Source of the DNA: CAJQQY01 sp964352225
Lineage (GTDB): Bacteria > Bacteroidota > Bacteroidia > Chitinophagales > Saprospiraceae
Assembly: GCA_964352225.1 (NCBI GenBank)
Contig: CAYGRM010000004.1
Location: 1-59,432, forward strand
Reading direction: 5' to 3'
Length of the DNA: 59,432 nucleotides
The position numbers and the translations under genes were made by a program. Under the pieces are notes generated by a model. It made no database searches. It saw only the letters and a list, made by a program, of their open reading frames with translations, and was not told where the DNA came from. This document shows positions 15,896 through 25,834 of this stretch, piece after piece (position 1 is the stretch's first letter; each line of letters begins with the position of its first letter).

Positions 15896-16732
15896 ATGAG
15901 AATACTTTTATTTCAAAACAGTTTACTTGAAGGTAGTAGTAATTTTGATAAATTAATTGCTGACTTTTTCTCGGTCATTCCTCGAGTCGGTTCAGCTCTT
16001 TTAATTTTTATCATTGGATATTTTATTGCTAAAATTGTTGCAACCATTATCAAACGAGCATTAAAGGCTGTTGGGGTTGATAAACTTGGAGACAAGCTAA
16101 ATGCAATAGACATTGTACAAGACAATGATATAGAAATCGTTCCTAGTACTATTTTTTCCAAAGTCTTTTATTATATCATTTTACTTTTAGTTACGGTATT
16201 GGCAACTGATGTATTGCAGGTAGAAGCAGTTTCTAAATTGATGAGTGATTTGGTGGCTTATATGCCTAATGTTTTGGTAGCAATAATTTTATTAGGTATT
16301 GGACTTTTGGTTGCTGATGCAATAAAAGGAGTAGTTCAATCTGCTTGCGAATCATTCAATATTCCATCTGCAAAGATGATTGGAAATGTTGTTTTCTTTT
16401 TGATTTTAATTGTAGTGTTGGTGAGTGCTTTGAGTCAATTGGGAATCGAAACAGATTTTATGATTTCGGTCATCACCATTATTTTAGGAGGCATTGTTTT
16501 AGCTTTTTCGTTGGGGTATGGTTTAGCTTCAAAAGGAACCATGGCTAACTTTTTAGCTTCTCGACAAAATGATAATAAATTCAAAATCGGTGATACTATT
16601 TCTATCGATGGAACCAAAGGTGTAATTCTAGATATAGACCAATCAGCCGTGACTTTAAAAACAGAGCATAGTAAGATTATTATTCCATTATATAAATTTG
16701 CTTCTGAGCAAGTTGAAGTCTTTACGGACTAA
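15896..16732 (+). CDS. MscS-type mechanosensitive channel-like membrane protein (conserved TM-helix family)
   Basis: A 278-residue membrane protein. Hydrophobic helices lie at about 30-50 (SALLIFIIGYFIAKIVATII), 90-105, 125-145, 160-180 and 188-210. The repeated motif (helix followed by IKRALKAVGVDKLGDKL) is the 'conserved TM helix' seen in MscS-related proteins. The C-terminal segment (FKIGDTISIDGTKGVILDID, then TLKTEHSKIIIPLYKF) resembles the MscS beta domain but is shortened. It may gate ions under membrane tension or have a derived structural role. It follows the sigma-factor pair by 75 bp on the same strand and could share its transcript. Confidence 0.82.
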   Translation: MRILLFQNSLLEGSSNFDKLIADFFSVIPRVGSALLIFIIGYFIAKIVATIIKRALKAVGVDKLGDKLNAIDIVQDNDIEIVPSTIFSKVFYYIILLLVTVLATDVLQVEAVSKLMSDLVAYMPNVLVAIILLGIGLLVADAIKGVVQSACESFNIPSAKMIGNVVFFLILIVVLVSALSQLGIETDFMISVITIILGGIVLAFSLGYGLASKGTMANFLASRQNDNKFKIGDTISIDGTKGVILDIDQSAVTLKTEHSKIIIPLYKFASEQVEVFTD

Positions 16733-16793
16733 AAACAATTTAAATTTCAGAAAACTTTATTATACTTTTTATAAAAACAAATAACATTTAAAA

Positions 16794-17792
16794 ATGATTA
16801 AAAGAATTACTATCCTTTTTGCAATGGTCTTTTTGATGGCTAATTTAGTGAGTGCACAAACGAATGAAGAATTGCAAAAAATGTTGGATGACAAGAAAGC
16901 TACAAAGGCTACAAAAACTGCTGAGGTAAAAGCTTTAGAAGGCGAAATAGCAGACATTAAAAAACAATTAATTGTTTATCCTGATTGGAAAATAGGAGCA
17001 TCTGGAACAATTGGAGGTAACTTTTCTCAATTTGACCGATGGTTAGGAGCTGGTAATCCAAATGCTAAAATGCAAAACTTTGGTCTATCTGGTGGAGCTT
17101 TTGCTAACCTCAATCAAGAGAAATATTTTTGGAGAAATGGTTTAAATATTAATATAGCTAGAACCAAGTTGATCATTGATAAAGATGATAAAGCTTTAGC
17201 GGATACGACAGGTTTTGAAACAACTGCTGATGCGATTAATCTTACTTCTTTATTTGGTTATAAATTAAGTGACCAATGGGCAATTTCTGCACTAGGAGAA
17301 TATCGTTCAACATTATTGGAAAACTTCAACAACCCTGGATACTTAGACCTTGGAGTTGGAGCAACTTGGACACCTATTACTAATATGGTAGTCGTTTTCC
17401 ATCCATTAAACTACAACATTGTAATGGCCGATAGTGACGTAAATTATGAATCTTCTCTAGGTTGTAAAATCGTAGCAGATTATAATCAAGCACTTCCAAT
17501 GGGGATCGCTTGGAGATCTAATCTTTCTGCTTTTGTGAGCTATTCAGATACGAATAATTTCTCTAACTGGACTTGGATTAATGGAATTAACTTTACTGCG
17601 TGGAAAGGAATCGGAGTTGGATTTGAATTTGGTTTGAGAAAAAACAAACAAGAAAGTTATAATACATTTATTGCAGCTAGTGGTGCAGATCCTGAGATGG
17701 TTTTAATCGATACTTTCGAAGATCAACCTAATGCTGATAATCCTTTGCAAACTTATTGGTTGCTAGGATTGACCTATACTATTTCAAAATAA
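16794..17792 (+). CDS. DUF3078-family outer-membrane barrel protein
   Basis: A 332-residue protein with a signal peptide (residues 1-21, ending VSAQ), a short Lys/Glu/Ala-rich coiled coil at about 23-58, and then a beta-rich region typical of DUF3078: WKIGASGTIGGNFSQFDRW near the start, repeated aromatic strands, and an end in YWLLGLTYTISK, a C-terminal strand as in outer-membrane barrels. The family is restricted to Bacteroidota and has no assigned function. The coiled coil before the barrel could reach into the periplasm (inference). A terminator follows at 17856. Confidence 0.85.
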   Translation: MIKRITILFAMVFLMANLVSAQTNEELQKMLDDKKATKATKTAEVKALEGEIADIKKQLIVYPDWKIGASGTIGGNFSQFDRWLGAGNPNAKMQNFGLSGGAFANLNQEKYFWRNGLNINIARTKLIIDKDDKALADTTGFETTADAINLTSLFGYKLSDQWAISALGEYRSTLLENFNNPGYLDLGVGATWTPITNMVVVFHPLNYNIVMADSDVNYESSLGCKIVADYNQALPMGIAWRSNLSAFVSYSDTNNFSNWTWINGINFTAWKGIGVGFEFGLRKNKQESYNTFIAASGADPEMVLIDTFEDQPNADNPLQTYWLLGLTYTISK

Positions 17793-17855
17793 ACAACACC
17801 CCTTAAAGGGACGCAATTTATTTTGCATCTAACCCAAACACAATTCACTACAGGC

Positions 17856-17886
17856 TCACTCCATTTTTTGGAGTGAGTTTTTTTTA
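17856..17886 (+). terminator. Terminator after the DUF3078 gene
   Basis: CTCACTCC pairs with GGAGTGAG around TTTTTT, followed by eight T residues. Confidence 0.9.
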
Positions 17887-18027
17887 TGCAAAAAACCAAA
17901 CCTACGCCACATCTTCTTTTCTTTTTCCCTCTCATTTTGATTAGTTTTGCTCTAAGTTATTTTTTCAAAAAATAAAGCAGCAGGTAGAAATAAATTAATG
18001 TTCTACTCATCTCCAATACTTAAAATT

Positions 18028-20859
18028 ATGTCTGAAAAAAAATTATTCCTCCTTGATGGCCATGCCTTAGTTTATCGGGCACATTATTCATTTATCACTC
18101 GCCCTTTAGTCAATTCCAAAGGCATGGATGTTTCGGCAGTAACTGGATTTACTCGTTACTTATGGAATATTTTAGCAAAACAACAACCATCTCACATTGC
18201 CGTTTCATTTGACTTGAAAGGGCCTACTTTTCGACATGAAATGTTTAAAGAATACAAAGCTAATCGAGAAGCTCAACCTGAACCAATCTCCATTGCTATT
18301 CCTTACATCAAAAAAATTGTTAAAGCATTCAACATACCAGTTGTGACCATGGAAGGTTACGAAGCTGATGATGTAATTGGAACTTTGGCAAAGCAAGCAG
18401 AGAAAGAAGGATTTGAAGTTTACATGATGACGCCAGATAAAGATTACGCACAACTTGTTTCAGATAAAGTATTTATGTACAAGCCTGGTCGATCAGGAGG
18501 TGATGTTGAGATTTTAGGAAAAAAAGAAGTCCTCGAAAAATGGGATATTGAAAGAGTTGATCAAGTCATTGACATTTTAGGATTGCAAGGTGATGCGGTA
18601 GATAACATCCCTGGGATTCCTGGAATTGGTGCAAAAACTGCAGTCAAATTGCTAAAACAATTTGGCTCAATGGAAGGTCTATTTGAAAATACAGACCAGC
18701 TCAAAGGAAAGCAAAAAGAAAAAGTAATTGAGTTCGAAGAGCAAGGACGATTATCTAAAGTACTCGCGACAATTGATATAAATGTTCCTGTTCAATTTGA
18801 CGCAACAAAATATATTGTCGAACCATTCAACCGAGAAGCACTCACCGATCTTTTTAGAGAATTAGAATTTAAAACCCTAGGAAAACAAATTCTAGGAATC
18901 GAAGATGCCAATATGCCAACTACTCAAGGCAAAGCAAAAAGTAAAGGCGGTGGAACCCAGGGAAGTCTTTTTGGAGAGGCAGAACTTAAAAAACATACTT
19001 ACTCTGACAACAATGCATTTGTTCCAAAATTTGCCATTGCCGAAAAAAACATCACTAACGTTGAACATAAATATGAATTAGTTGATACCAAGGAAAAACG
19101 GGCAGCATTAATTGCGCTTTTAGCCAAAGAAAAATCAATTTGCTTCGATACAGAAACAACTGGAATCGATGCCAACGAAGCAGAATTAGTCGGGATGTCT
19201 TTTTCTATAAAAAAGCATCAAGGTTACTACGTGCCTGTTCCAGCCGATCGAGTAGAAGCTCAAAGTATTGTTGATGAATTCAAACCACTTTTTGAAAATG
19301 ATAAGATTTCTAAAGTTGGACAAAATATAAAATATGATGCCTTGATGTTGAAATGGTACGGAGTAGAAGTAAAAGGACGATATTTTGATACGATGGTCGC
19401 ACACTATTTACTCGAACCTGAGTTGCGACATAATATGAATTTCCTCGCACAATCTTATTTGGGATATGATTGTGTTTCGATCGAAACCTTGATTGGAAAA
19501 AAAGGAAAGAAGCAATTAACCATGCGTGATGTCTCCGTTGAAAAAGCAGGTGAATATGCCGCTGAAGATGCGGATGTAACATTACAATTACAACATGAAC
19601 TAGAACCGCTTCTCAAAGAAGAAGAATTAGAAAAACTATATGATGAATTGGAAGAACCACTCATCAATGTCTTGGTTGATTTAGAATTTGAAGGAATAAA
19701 ATTAGATTCAGAGTTTTTAAATATATATTCTAAAGAACTTGAAATCGAAGTCGCCGAACTCGAAAAAGAAATTCATGAAGAGGCCGGCGTGGCTTTTAAT
19801 ATCGCTTCGCCAAAACAGGTGGGAGAAATTCTTTTTGATAAAATGGAAATTCCATATCGTTGGAGAAAAACCAAAACGGGACAATATTCTACCGATGAAT
19901 CTAAGTTGACTGAACTTGCTAAAGAATATCCTTTTGTTGAAAAAATTCAAACCTATCGAGGTTTAGCCAAGTTAAAATCAACTTACGTCGATGCTCTTCC
20001 AAACATGGTTAATCCAAAAACGGGACGCATCCATTCTTCTTTCAACCAAGCTCTAGCAGCAACAGGAAGATTGAGTTCGAACAATCCTAATTTGCAAAAC
20101 ATCCCAATCAGAACTGAGCAAGGGCGAAAAGTACGGAAGGCATTTGTTCCTCGCGACAAAGATCATATTTTGCTCGCTGCGGATTATTCACAAATTGAAT
20201 TGCGACTTATTGCTGAGATTAGCAAGGACGAAGCAATGCTCGAAGCCTTCCAAGCAGGGCATGATATCCACCAAGCAACTGCTGCCAAGGTTTATGGAAA
20301 AACCCTCGAAGAAGTTACTCCTGACGAAAGAAGAAATGCCAAAACAGTCAACTTTTCCATTATCTATGGAGCTGGTGCAACTAACCTATCTCAACAATTG
20401 GATATCAAGCGAAAAGAAGCTACTGAATTGATTGCTAACTATTTTGCACAATACCATGGATTGAAAAATTACATGGACCAAACGGTGGAGTTTGCTAGAG
20501 AACATGGTTACGTAAAAACATTGTTAGGAAGAAAACGAAAACTACGTGACATCAATTCTAGAAATGGACTGATCCGAAGCAATGCAGAAAGGATTGCCAT
20601 CAATACTCCAATTCAAGGTTCTGCTGCTGACATGATTAAAGTTGCTATGATCAAAATTCATAAGGCTTTGAAAGATGGAAATTTCAAAACTAAAATGATT
20701 TTACAAGTACATGATGAATTGGTTTTTGATGTGTACAAACCTGAATTGGAAATAGTAAAACCAATTATCGAAAATGAAATGAAAAACGCCATGCCGAATT
20801 TGCAAGTTCCAATTTTAGTAGGAATGGATACTGGTGAAGATTGGCTCGAAGCGCATTAA
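18028..20859 (+). CDS. polA: DNA polymerase I
   Basis: Start chosen at ATG 18028 (MSEKKLFLLDGHALVYRAHY), the usual N-terminus; an in-frame ATG 30 bp upstream adds only an atypical extension. The 943-residue product has all three domains: a 5'-3' nuclease (residues 1-300, with EADDVIGTLA and GDAVDNIPGIPGIG), a 3'-5' proofreading domain (about 350-550, with D374/E376 in DTETTG and the later AEDADV Asp), and the polymerase (motif A DYSQIELR with D719, motif B around RRNAKTVNFSIIYG, motif C HDE at 895-897). The proofreading residues look intact, unlike in Taq-type enzymes. It fills gaps in repair and removes Okazaki primers. Confidence 0.97.
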   Translation: MSEKKLFLLDGHALVYRAHYSFITRPLVNSKGMDVSAVTGFTRYLWNILAKQQPSHIAVSFDLKGPTFRHEMFKEYKANREAQPEPISIAIPYIKKIVKAFNIPVVTMEGYEADDVIGTLAKQAEKEGFEVYMMTPDKDYAQLVSDKVFMYKPGRSGGDVEILGKKEVLEKWDIERVDQVIDILGLQGDAVDNIPGIPGIGAKTAVKLLKQFGSMEGLFENTDQLKGKQKEKVIEFEEQGRLSKVLATIDINVPVQFDATKYIVEPFNREALTDLFRELEFKTLGKQILGIEDANMPTTQGKAKSKGGGTQGSLFGEAELKKHTYSDNNAFVPKFAIAEKNITNVEHKYELVDTKEKRAALIALLAKEKSICFDTETTGIDANEAELVGMSFSIKKHQGYYVPVPADRVEAQSIVDEFKPLFENDKISKVGQNIKYDALMLKWYGVEVKGRYFDTMVAHYLLEPELRHNMNFLAQSYLGYDCVSIETLIGKKGKKQLTMRDVSVEKAGEYAAEDADVTLQLQHELEPLLKEEELEKLYDELEEPLINVLVDLEFEGIKLDSEFLNIYSKELEIEVAELEKEIHEEAGVAFNIASPKQVGEILFDKMEIPYRWRKTKTGQYSTDESKLTELAKEYPFVEKIQTYRGLAKLKSTYVDALPNMVNPKTGRIHSSFNQALAATGRLSSNNPNLQNIPIRTEQGRKVRKAFVPRDKDHILLAADYSQIELRLIAEISKDEAMLEAFQAGHDIHQATAAKVYGKTLEEVTPDERRNAKTVNFSIIYGAGATNLSQQLDIKRKEATELIANYFAQYHGLKNYMDQTVEFAREHGYVKTLLGRKRKLRDINSRNGLIRSNAERIAINTPIQGSAADMIKVAMIKIHKALKDGNFKTKMILQVHDELVFDVYKPELEIVKPIIENEMKNAMPNLQVPILVGMDTGEDWLEAH

Positions 20860-20871
20860 TTTAATGCATAG

Positions 20872-20911
20872 ATTTATTTTTTCCAGATTTTTAAAATCTG
20901 GAAAAATAAAT
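20872..20911 (+). terminator. Terminator between polA and the lpxD-like gene
   Basis: ATTTATTTTTTCCAGATTT pairs with AAATCTGGAAAAATAAAT with almost no loop. It starts 13 bp past the polA stop, and its symmetry allows it to work either way. Confidence 0.65.
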
Positions 20912-20934
20912 TGAGGTACTTTTAAAATAAAAAT

Positions 20935-21855
20935 ATGAAATTCAAAACACCTATTCCTCTCGAAGCAATCGCCGGAAAATACCATTGTGAAATCATTGGT
21001 GACGCTTCACTCATTGCCACAGGTATCAATGAAATTCACAAAGTAGAAACTGGAGACATCACTTTTGTAGATGTAGAAAAATATTTTCAAAAGTCGCTCG
21101 GCTCAGCTGCCTCAATTATTATTTTAAATAAAAAGGTAGATTGCCCTCCCGGAAAAGCATTGTTATTTTGCGAAAAACCTTTTGAAGTTTATAATAAAAT
21201 TATCAAAAGTTTTCGCCCTTTTGAACCGTTGAATCAAGAGATCAGCGACCGAGCTATTATTCATCCTTCAGCGATTATCGAACCCAATGTTATCATTGCA
21301 CCTAATGTAAAAATTGGCAAATATTCTTATATCCAATCCAATGTTATCATTCATGAACATACCATCATTGGAGATCATGTTGTTATCAATTCTGGAAGTG
21401 TTATCGGAACTAATGCTTTTTATTTTAAAAAATATCCAGATGGTTTCAAAAAATGGCGATCTGGCGGACGAGTGATTATTGAAGACAGAGTGGACATCGG
21501 AGCCAATTGTACCATTAGTAAAGGTGTTTCTGGAGATACTATTATAGGCGAAGGATCAAAGTTAGACTGTTTAATTCATATTGGACATGGAGTAGTGGTT
21601 GGAAAAAATTGCCTCTTTGCAGCACAAGTTGGAATTGGTGGAAAAACCATTATCGAAGATAACGTCACCCTCTATGGACAAGTTGGAGTTGCTCAAAGTA
21701 TTCGGATTGGAGCCAACACAGTAGTGCTTGCCAAGTCTGGAGTTTCAAAAACTTTAGAAGGAGGTAAAACCTATTTTGGAGCCCCGGCAATGGAAGCTCG
21801 ACAATATTATCGACAAATGGCAGCCTTGAGAATGCTCACTAAAAATAGCGGTTAA
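20935..21855 (+). CDS. lpxD: UDP-3-O-acylglucosamine N-acyltransferase (LpxD family)
   Basis: A 306-residue left-handed beta-helix acyltransferase. The N-terminal uridine-binding domain (residues 1-100) is followed by hexapeptide repeats from about 105 (IIHPSAIIEPNVIIAPNVKIG) to about 285. H215 and H218 in IHIGH are placed like the catalytic His region of LpxD. The enzyme adds the second 3-hydroxyacyl chain in lipid A synthesis, using acyl-ACP. It is somewhat short for LpxD (usually about 340) and lacks the long C-terminal helix. Bacteroidota often carry a second, shorter LpxD-like paralog and this may be that one, so symbol confidence is moderate. Confidence 0.82.
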   Translation: MKFKTPIPLEAIAGKYHCEIIGDASLIATGINEIHKVETGDITFVDVEKYFQKSLGSAASIIILNKKVDCPPGKALLFCEKPFEVYNKIIKSFRPFEPLNQEISDRAIIHPSAIIEPNVIIAPNVKIGKYSYIQSNVIIHEHTIIGDHVVINSGSVIGTNAFYFKKYPDGFKKWRSGGRVIIEDRVDIGANCTISKGVSGDTIIGEGSKLDCLIHIGHGVVVGKNCLFAAQVGIGGKTIIEDNVTLYGQVGVAQSIRIGANTVVLAKSGVSKTLEGGKTYFGAPAMEARQYYRQMAALRMLTKNSG

Positions 21856-21904
21856 TGTTTGGCGGTGAACGGTTATCCACCGTAGAGACATTAACCCTTC
21901 ACCG

Positions 21905-22840
21905 TTAATCATTCACCATTAACTCCACATCATTTATTTTATCCAACTCGAGAACTGTTCCTCTCTCATCATCGGGACGAAACATCATTTTAAATTTAGC
22001 ATTCCAAATAATTTCATCACAAGTATAAGATGTATTTGAATAAATCATTTGATTGTAAGATTCATCATAACCTTCCAACATCACTAGAAACTCAACATTC
22101 ATCTTTTTCAAATTATCCTCTTCACTAGAATAAAATGGACTATTATGATTCAATGGATGAACAATCGTCCAACTCAATGGAAAAAGAAAAACTCGGTTAC
22201 GTTCTAATTTTAATGAAGCATATTTTCTAATTTCTCTTCCATCAATTTCTTCATGCCACGTTGCACTAATTTTTGCTTCCAAATTCATAATCTTATTATC
22301 TCTCGTATTCGCGATTCTAATCATAAATGCTTTTCCGTCTTCAAAGGGAGCAATGACTGCATGCTTGCTATAAATAATCTGAGCCTTAGGCCTTGTGAAT
22401 CGTGAAAACAATAAACCTGTGGCAACTGCTGCTGAAAGTAAACCTACCAGAGCTTCCAATGAAGCAATCCAATTAGCAGTCATTCCCACCGGACTCATCG
22501 CTCCATAACCAACCGTGGTAAAAGTTTGAACGCTAAAAAAAAATGTCTGACTAAAATTTTCCCAAAGACTTCCTGATTCCATTCCACTAAATGATTCCAC
22601 TCCAATTCGTAAATATACCATTGCGAAAATACTATTCACGAATATATAATATAAAACTACATGCATAAAAAAACCTATCCATGAAGATTCCGTCAACTGA
22701 TGATAAAGTGTCCAATTTGAATATCCCGTTCGCTCAACATTTAGGCTTCCATCTTTATTAATGAATCTTTTTTTAGAATACACTCTCGAGCCAAATCCTA
22801 AATCTTCTAGTGTCGTATCCTTCTTCTTTTTCTTTGCCAT
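21905..22840 (-). CDS. Inward-rectifier potassium channel (KirBac type)
   Basis: A 311-residue inner-membrane channel. It has a basic N-terminus, slide-helix region, TM1 (about 57-77), a pore helix and the selectivity filter TVGYG at 109-113 in FTTVGYGAMSP, TM2 (about 121-146), and a cytoplasmic Kir domain with the immunoglobulin-like strands FMIRIANTRDNKIMNLEAKI and LSWTIVHPLNHNSPF. These features separate KirBac from simple two-TM channels. It would pass K+ under control of lipids or pH. It lies downstream of the CotH-family gene on the same strand but a strong terminator at 22903-22943 lies between. Confidence 0.93.
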   Translation of the reverse strand: MAKKKKKDTTLEDLGFGSRVYSKKRFINKDGSLNVERTGYSNWTLYHQLTESSWIGFFMHVVLYYIFVNSIFAMVYLRIGVESFSGMESGSLWENFSQTFFFSVQTFTTVGYGAMSPVGMTANWIASLEALVGLLSAAVATGLLFSRFTRPKAQIIYSKHAVIAPFEDGKAFMIRIANTRDNKIMNLEAKISATWHEEIDGREIRKYASLKLERNRVFLFPLSWTIVHPLNHNSPFYSSEEDNLKKMNVEFLVMLEGYDESYNQMIYSNTSYTCDEIIWNAKFKMMFRPDDERGTVLELDKINDVELMVND

Positions 22841-22902
22841 TTTCTTCTAAAATTTTATTTCAAAAAATAAACATACTAAACTTAAAAAAGATTTTAACAA
22901 AA

Positions 22903-22943
22903 AAAAGGGAGGATGAAAATCTTAGTTTCATCCTCCCTTTTTT
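22903..22943. terminator. Strong terminator between the CotH and KirBac genes
   Basis: AAAGGGAGGATGAAA pairs perfectly with TTTCATCCTCCCTTT around ATCTTAG, with A- and T-runs on both sides. It ends the CotH transcript on the minus strand. Confidence 0.9.
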
Positions 22944-22967
22944 ATTAAAATTTTTATTCCAAAAGTT

Positions 22968-25310
22968 TTATATACTTCTTTTGATTACTTTTCTTTTTCG
23001 GCCTCTGAAACTTAAAACAATAAAACAACTCAACAATACACCAACTGCTACCCCTATCCGTAAATACAAATCTTGTTGTGCTTTAATGATACTTTGTAAG
23101 TAAAATGGATTCTTATCATTTGGCGTTCCATATCCTCGAACAATTTCCCAATTTTCCATATCTGAGTTATCTAAATGAGGTAACAAAAGACTCATAGTAA
23201 ATACCGAATCTAAAGGAACCAGGTGGTATCCAGTACTATCTACCGAAGCGCCTTCATCGGTGTACAAACCTAGTCGTTCCTTTTTCTTTTTAATTCCAAA
23301 ACCTAAATTACCGACAATAGGCATTTTGTAATCTGGAAAAGTCTTTCGAAAGGCTAAGGTATCTTCACAAATAATGAGATAAGATTTCGGATTCAAATTC
23401 ACATTTGGAAGTTTAAATCCATTTTTAGAATCTGCAAAAATCCAGTCATTTACATTGATAATTTCCTCGCTCGCATTATAGATTTCTACCCAATCTCCTG
23501 TCTGCTTATTATTAGAACTAATCTCATTAATCATAATTTGACTCGCCAAAGGATGTTCGAATTTTTCGAAAACAGCCTTCAAGTTAGTGGTATTCCCTTT
23601 TTTTAAACTAACAATTAATTCTGGATCGTCATTCTCCGAACTCATCCCTTCCCAATGCGAAAATCGATACCCAAAGTTTGGAACTGCTCGCAAAGCAACT
23701 GGAATTCTTTCAAAATATTTACCTTCAAAAATTTCATTATCAACTTTTACATTTTCATTTAACACCACGTAACCTCCTCTTTGAGATTCTACCTGAAGAT
23801 TTACTATGGCACCTGTATTGAATTTGCCCATCAAATGCATCCGTGCATAATTCGGTCTTTCTTGCCCAAATTTTTTCATCACCTTCAATTCATACTCCCA
23901 CTTTTTTCTGCTCAATTTCCAGCGCTTTAGATGCTTATCAATTTCAGGAACCAAGATACTTATGTGTTCATCTAACTTCGCTTCTACATTCCTCGTTTCA
24001 AATGAAGTATTTAATGCATCACAAAATCGATTGATAAATTTCTTTTCAAACTCTTCATTGTTTAATAATTTTCTCAAAATAAAAGTACTCCACTCTGGAT
24101 TTGGCCAAGCTGGACCATCCTCTTTAGTATGAAAAGCAAGACTATTATTTTTATATGCTTCTTCATCATGTAACCCAAATCCCCAATCAGTATCATACAA
24201 AATCCATCTCCACTTTCCGCTAGAAGTTTGCGGTCGCCAATATTTTATATTACCTCCTGCATCTTGGTTATCGAAAAAGATCTGAGCAATCTGATAATCA
24301 ATGAAGTTTTCAACCTCCATTAATGAATTAACATAGGCATAATTTGCAGGAACACTCAAGTCATTTTCTCTCATGAATTTGAGCATCTTCTGATAATGAA
24401 TAGCACTTCCTCTTTTTAGGTTCATGCGGTGCTCCATCAGGTCTAGACTATCTTTATCGACATCCGTATGCTCTTGCAAATAGAACCGATTTACTTTTTC
24501 TCGAATATTATAAATTCCCCAATATTCTCCATTAATATAAACATGAGAAGGACGAGAATCCTGAATTTCTAAGTCCCAATCCTCTACCAAACTCGTCATA
24601 AATTTATCTCGCAAATGAGATTTCCCCCAATCACTTCCTGAGTTTCGAAGAACTAAATATTTATGTTTTTTAGGTGTTCCTTTTCCAAAAATTTTATGCT
24701 TGATTCGTTTTTTTCCATACTTATCTCGAGCGACTAATACTATTGACTTTTGGGGAAACAATCGACTCATTCCTCCAAACAATCGAAATCCAGAATTACT
24801 TCGATAAACGCAAGTTCCATCTGTTTCAAAAATTTCACAATTGATTTTCACTTCTTTTCGACTCCAAAAATTAGCTCCCAATTTAGCATAAGATGAATCT
24901 GCATCTGGCCCATCGATAAATAATCCATTCTCTTCATCAAATAAAATTCTAGGTGGAACCAACATCGACACTACTGGAAAAGTAGAAGTTTCTTCATCAA
25001 TAAAAAATGTATGCCCTTTAATATTACTCTTCCGTCTACCTTTTCGAGCAATCGCACGAATGGCTGTAGTAGATTTTATGACGATAGGTTTATCGTAAAC
25101 ATTTGAACGGCGAGTTGGCTTCGAGCCATCTGTGGTGTAGTATATTCGAGCTCCTGGAGAACGTAATTCCAAGATGACATAATCAGTATAAAATCCTCCT
25201 TTGGTAGAGAATTCCAGCTCCAAAGTTTTCGCTTTAACCGAAGTATTTTGAGAAAATCCATTCAGCTGGAATAATCCCACAAGAAGTAGTATGAGTAATT
25301 TTTTTCGCAA
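22968..25310 (-). CDS. CotH-kinase-family surface protein with chitobiase-like and lamin-tail domains
   Basis: A 780-residue protein starting at TTG 25310 with a signal peptide (MRKKLLILLLVGLFQLNGFSQ). Order: a chitobiase C-terminal-like domain (about 28-105, ARIYYTTDGSKPTRRSNVY), the CotH kinase domain (about 115-480, with VYINGEYWGIYNIREKVNR and the metal/catalytic-type segment ILYDTDWGFGL), a beta-rich domain with FSHWEGM, a lamin-tail domain (about 625-735, INEISSNNKQTGDWVEIYNA), and a final membrane helix (about 748-768) followed by RGRKRKVIKR. CotH proteins elsewhere phosphorylate spore-coat or surface proteins; the target here is unknown. It lacks a T9SS tail and ends instead in a helix plus basic anchor. 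Confidence 0.9.
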   Translation of the reverse strand: MRKKLLILLLVGLFQLNGFSQNTSVKAKTLELEFSTKGGFYTDYVILELRSPGARIYYTTDGSKPTRRSNVYDKPIVIKSTTAIRAIARKGRRKSNIKGHTFFIDEETSTFPVVSMLVPPRILFDEENGLFIDGPDADSSYAKLGANFWSRKEVKINCEIFETDGTCVYRSNSGFRLFGGMSRLFPQKSIVLVARDKYGKKRIKHKIFGKGTPKKHKYLVLRNSGSDWGKSHLRDKFMTSLVEDWDLEIQDSRPSHVYINGEYWGIYNIREKVNRFYLQEHTDVDKDSLDLMEHRMNLKRGSAIHYQKMLKFMRENDLSVPANYAYVNSLMEVENFIDYQIAQIFFDNQDAGGNIKYWRPQTSSGKWRWILYDTDWGFGLHDEEAYKNNSLAFHTKEDGPAWPNPEWSTFILRKLLNNEEFEKKFINRFCDALNTSFETRNVEAKLDEHISILVPEIDKHLKRWKLSRKKWEYELKVMKKFGQERPNYARMHLMGKFNTGAIVNLQVESQRGGYVVLNENVKVDNEIFEGKYFERIPVALRAVPNFGYRFSHWEGMSSENDDPELIVSLKKGNTTNLKAVFEKFEHPLASQIMINEISSNNKQTGDWVEIYNASEEIINVNDWIFADSKNGFKLPNVNLNPKSYLIICEDTLAFRKTFPDYKMPIVGNLGFGIKKKKERLGLYTDEGASVDSTGYHLVPLDSVFTMSLLLPHLDNSDMENWEIVRGYGTPNDKNPFYLQSIIKAQQDLYLRIGVAVGVLLSCFIVLSFRGRKRKVIKRSI

Positions 25311-25834
25311 AAAAAGAGATATTTAACCTGTTCTAAGAAATTGTATTGGAATTAACTCCAATACTGTTTCTTTTATCAATAGAATTCATTAATAATTCGG
25401 CAAAAGCAGTACAAAATAAGCACTACTTTTAGATTATACAAGGGTTACGAAAAAGTAAGGGAAAAGTTAAAAAATCAAATATATTATTTTTTGTACATAT
25501 TTTATGATTTTTCTACTGATTTCGAGGATATCACTTTGTTTCCAGCCTATATTATATTTTCCTGAAAGCTATGATGATTCTCACCTAGGGATAAATTTTT
25601 CTTCCTTTCCTTATGAAAAGCCTAGAATACATTTTTTGTAAATCAAGAGACAATTAATTTTTCTCTTAATTAAGTGATCATTTTTTTTTAAAGTTAATTT
25701 CGGCTCAATGATTTGAAATGTTTTGCAGCCTTTGCTTTTGTTTTACAAAATAAGTTAAAACAACTTCTTTATTCAGGTGTTGCTTTTAAAATAAATCATT
25801 AGCTAACTTATTTTTTCACCTAAAATCATGATCT
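25311..25834. other. 524-bp intergenic region with one hairpin
   Basis: This lies between the diverging CotH and T9SS type A genes. The hairpin at 25336-25371 (AGAAATTGTATTGGA against TCCAATACTGTTTCT) lies 26 bp upstream of the CotH start, where it could form in that mRNA leader. The rest is AT-rich with no coding frame, no repeat shared with elsewhere and no promoter I can defend. Confidence 0.5.

Noticed and set aside
21851..21895. GTTAATG…CATTAAC inverted words between lpxD and KirBac genes
   Set aside because: Short arms and long loop; probably chance in AT-rich DNA or a weak terminator, not enough to call.
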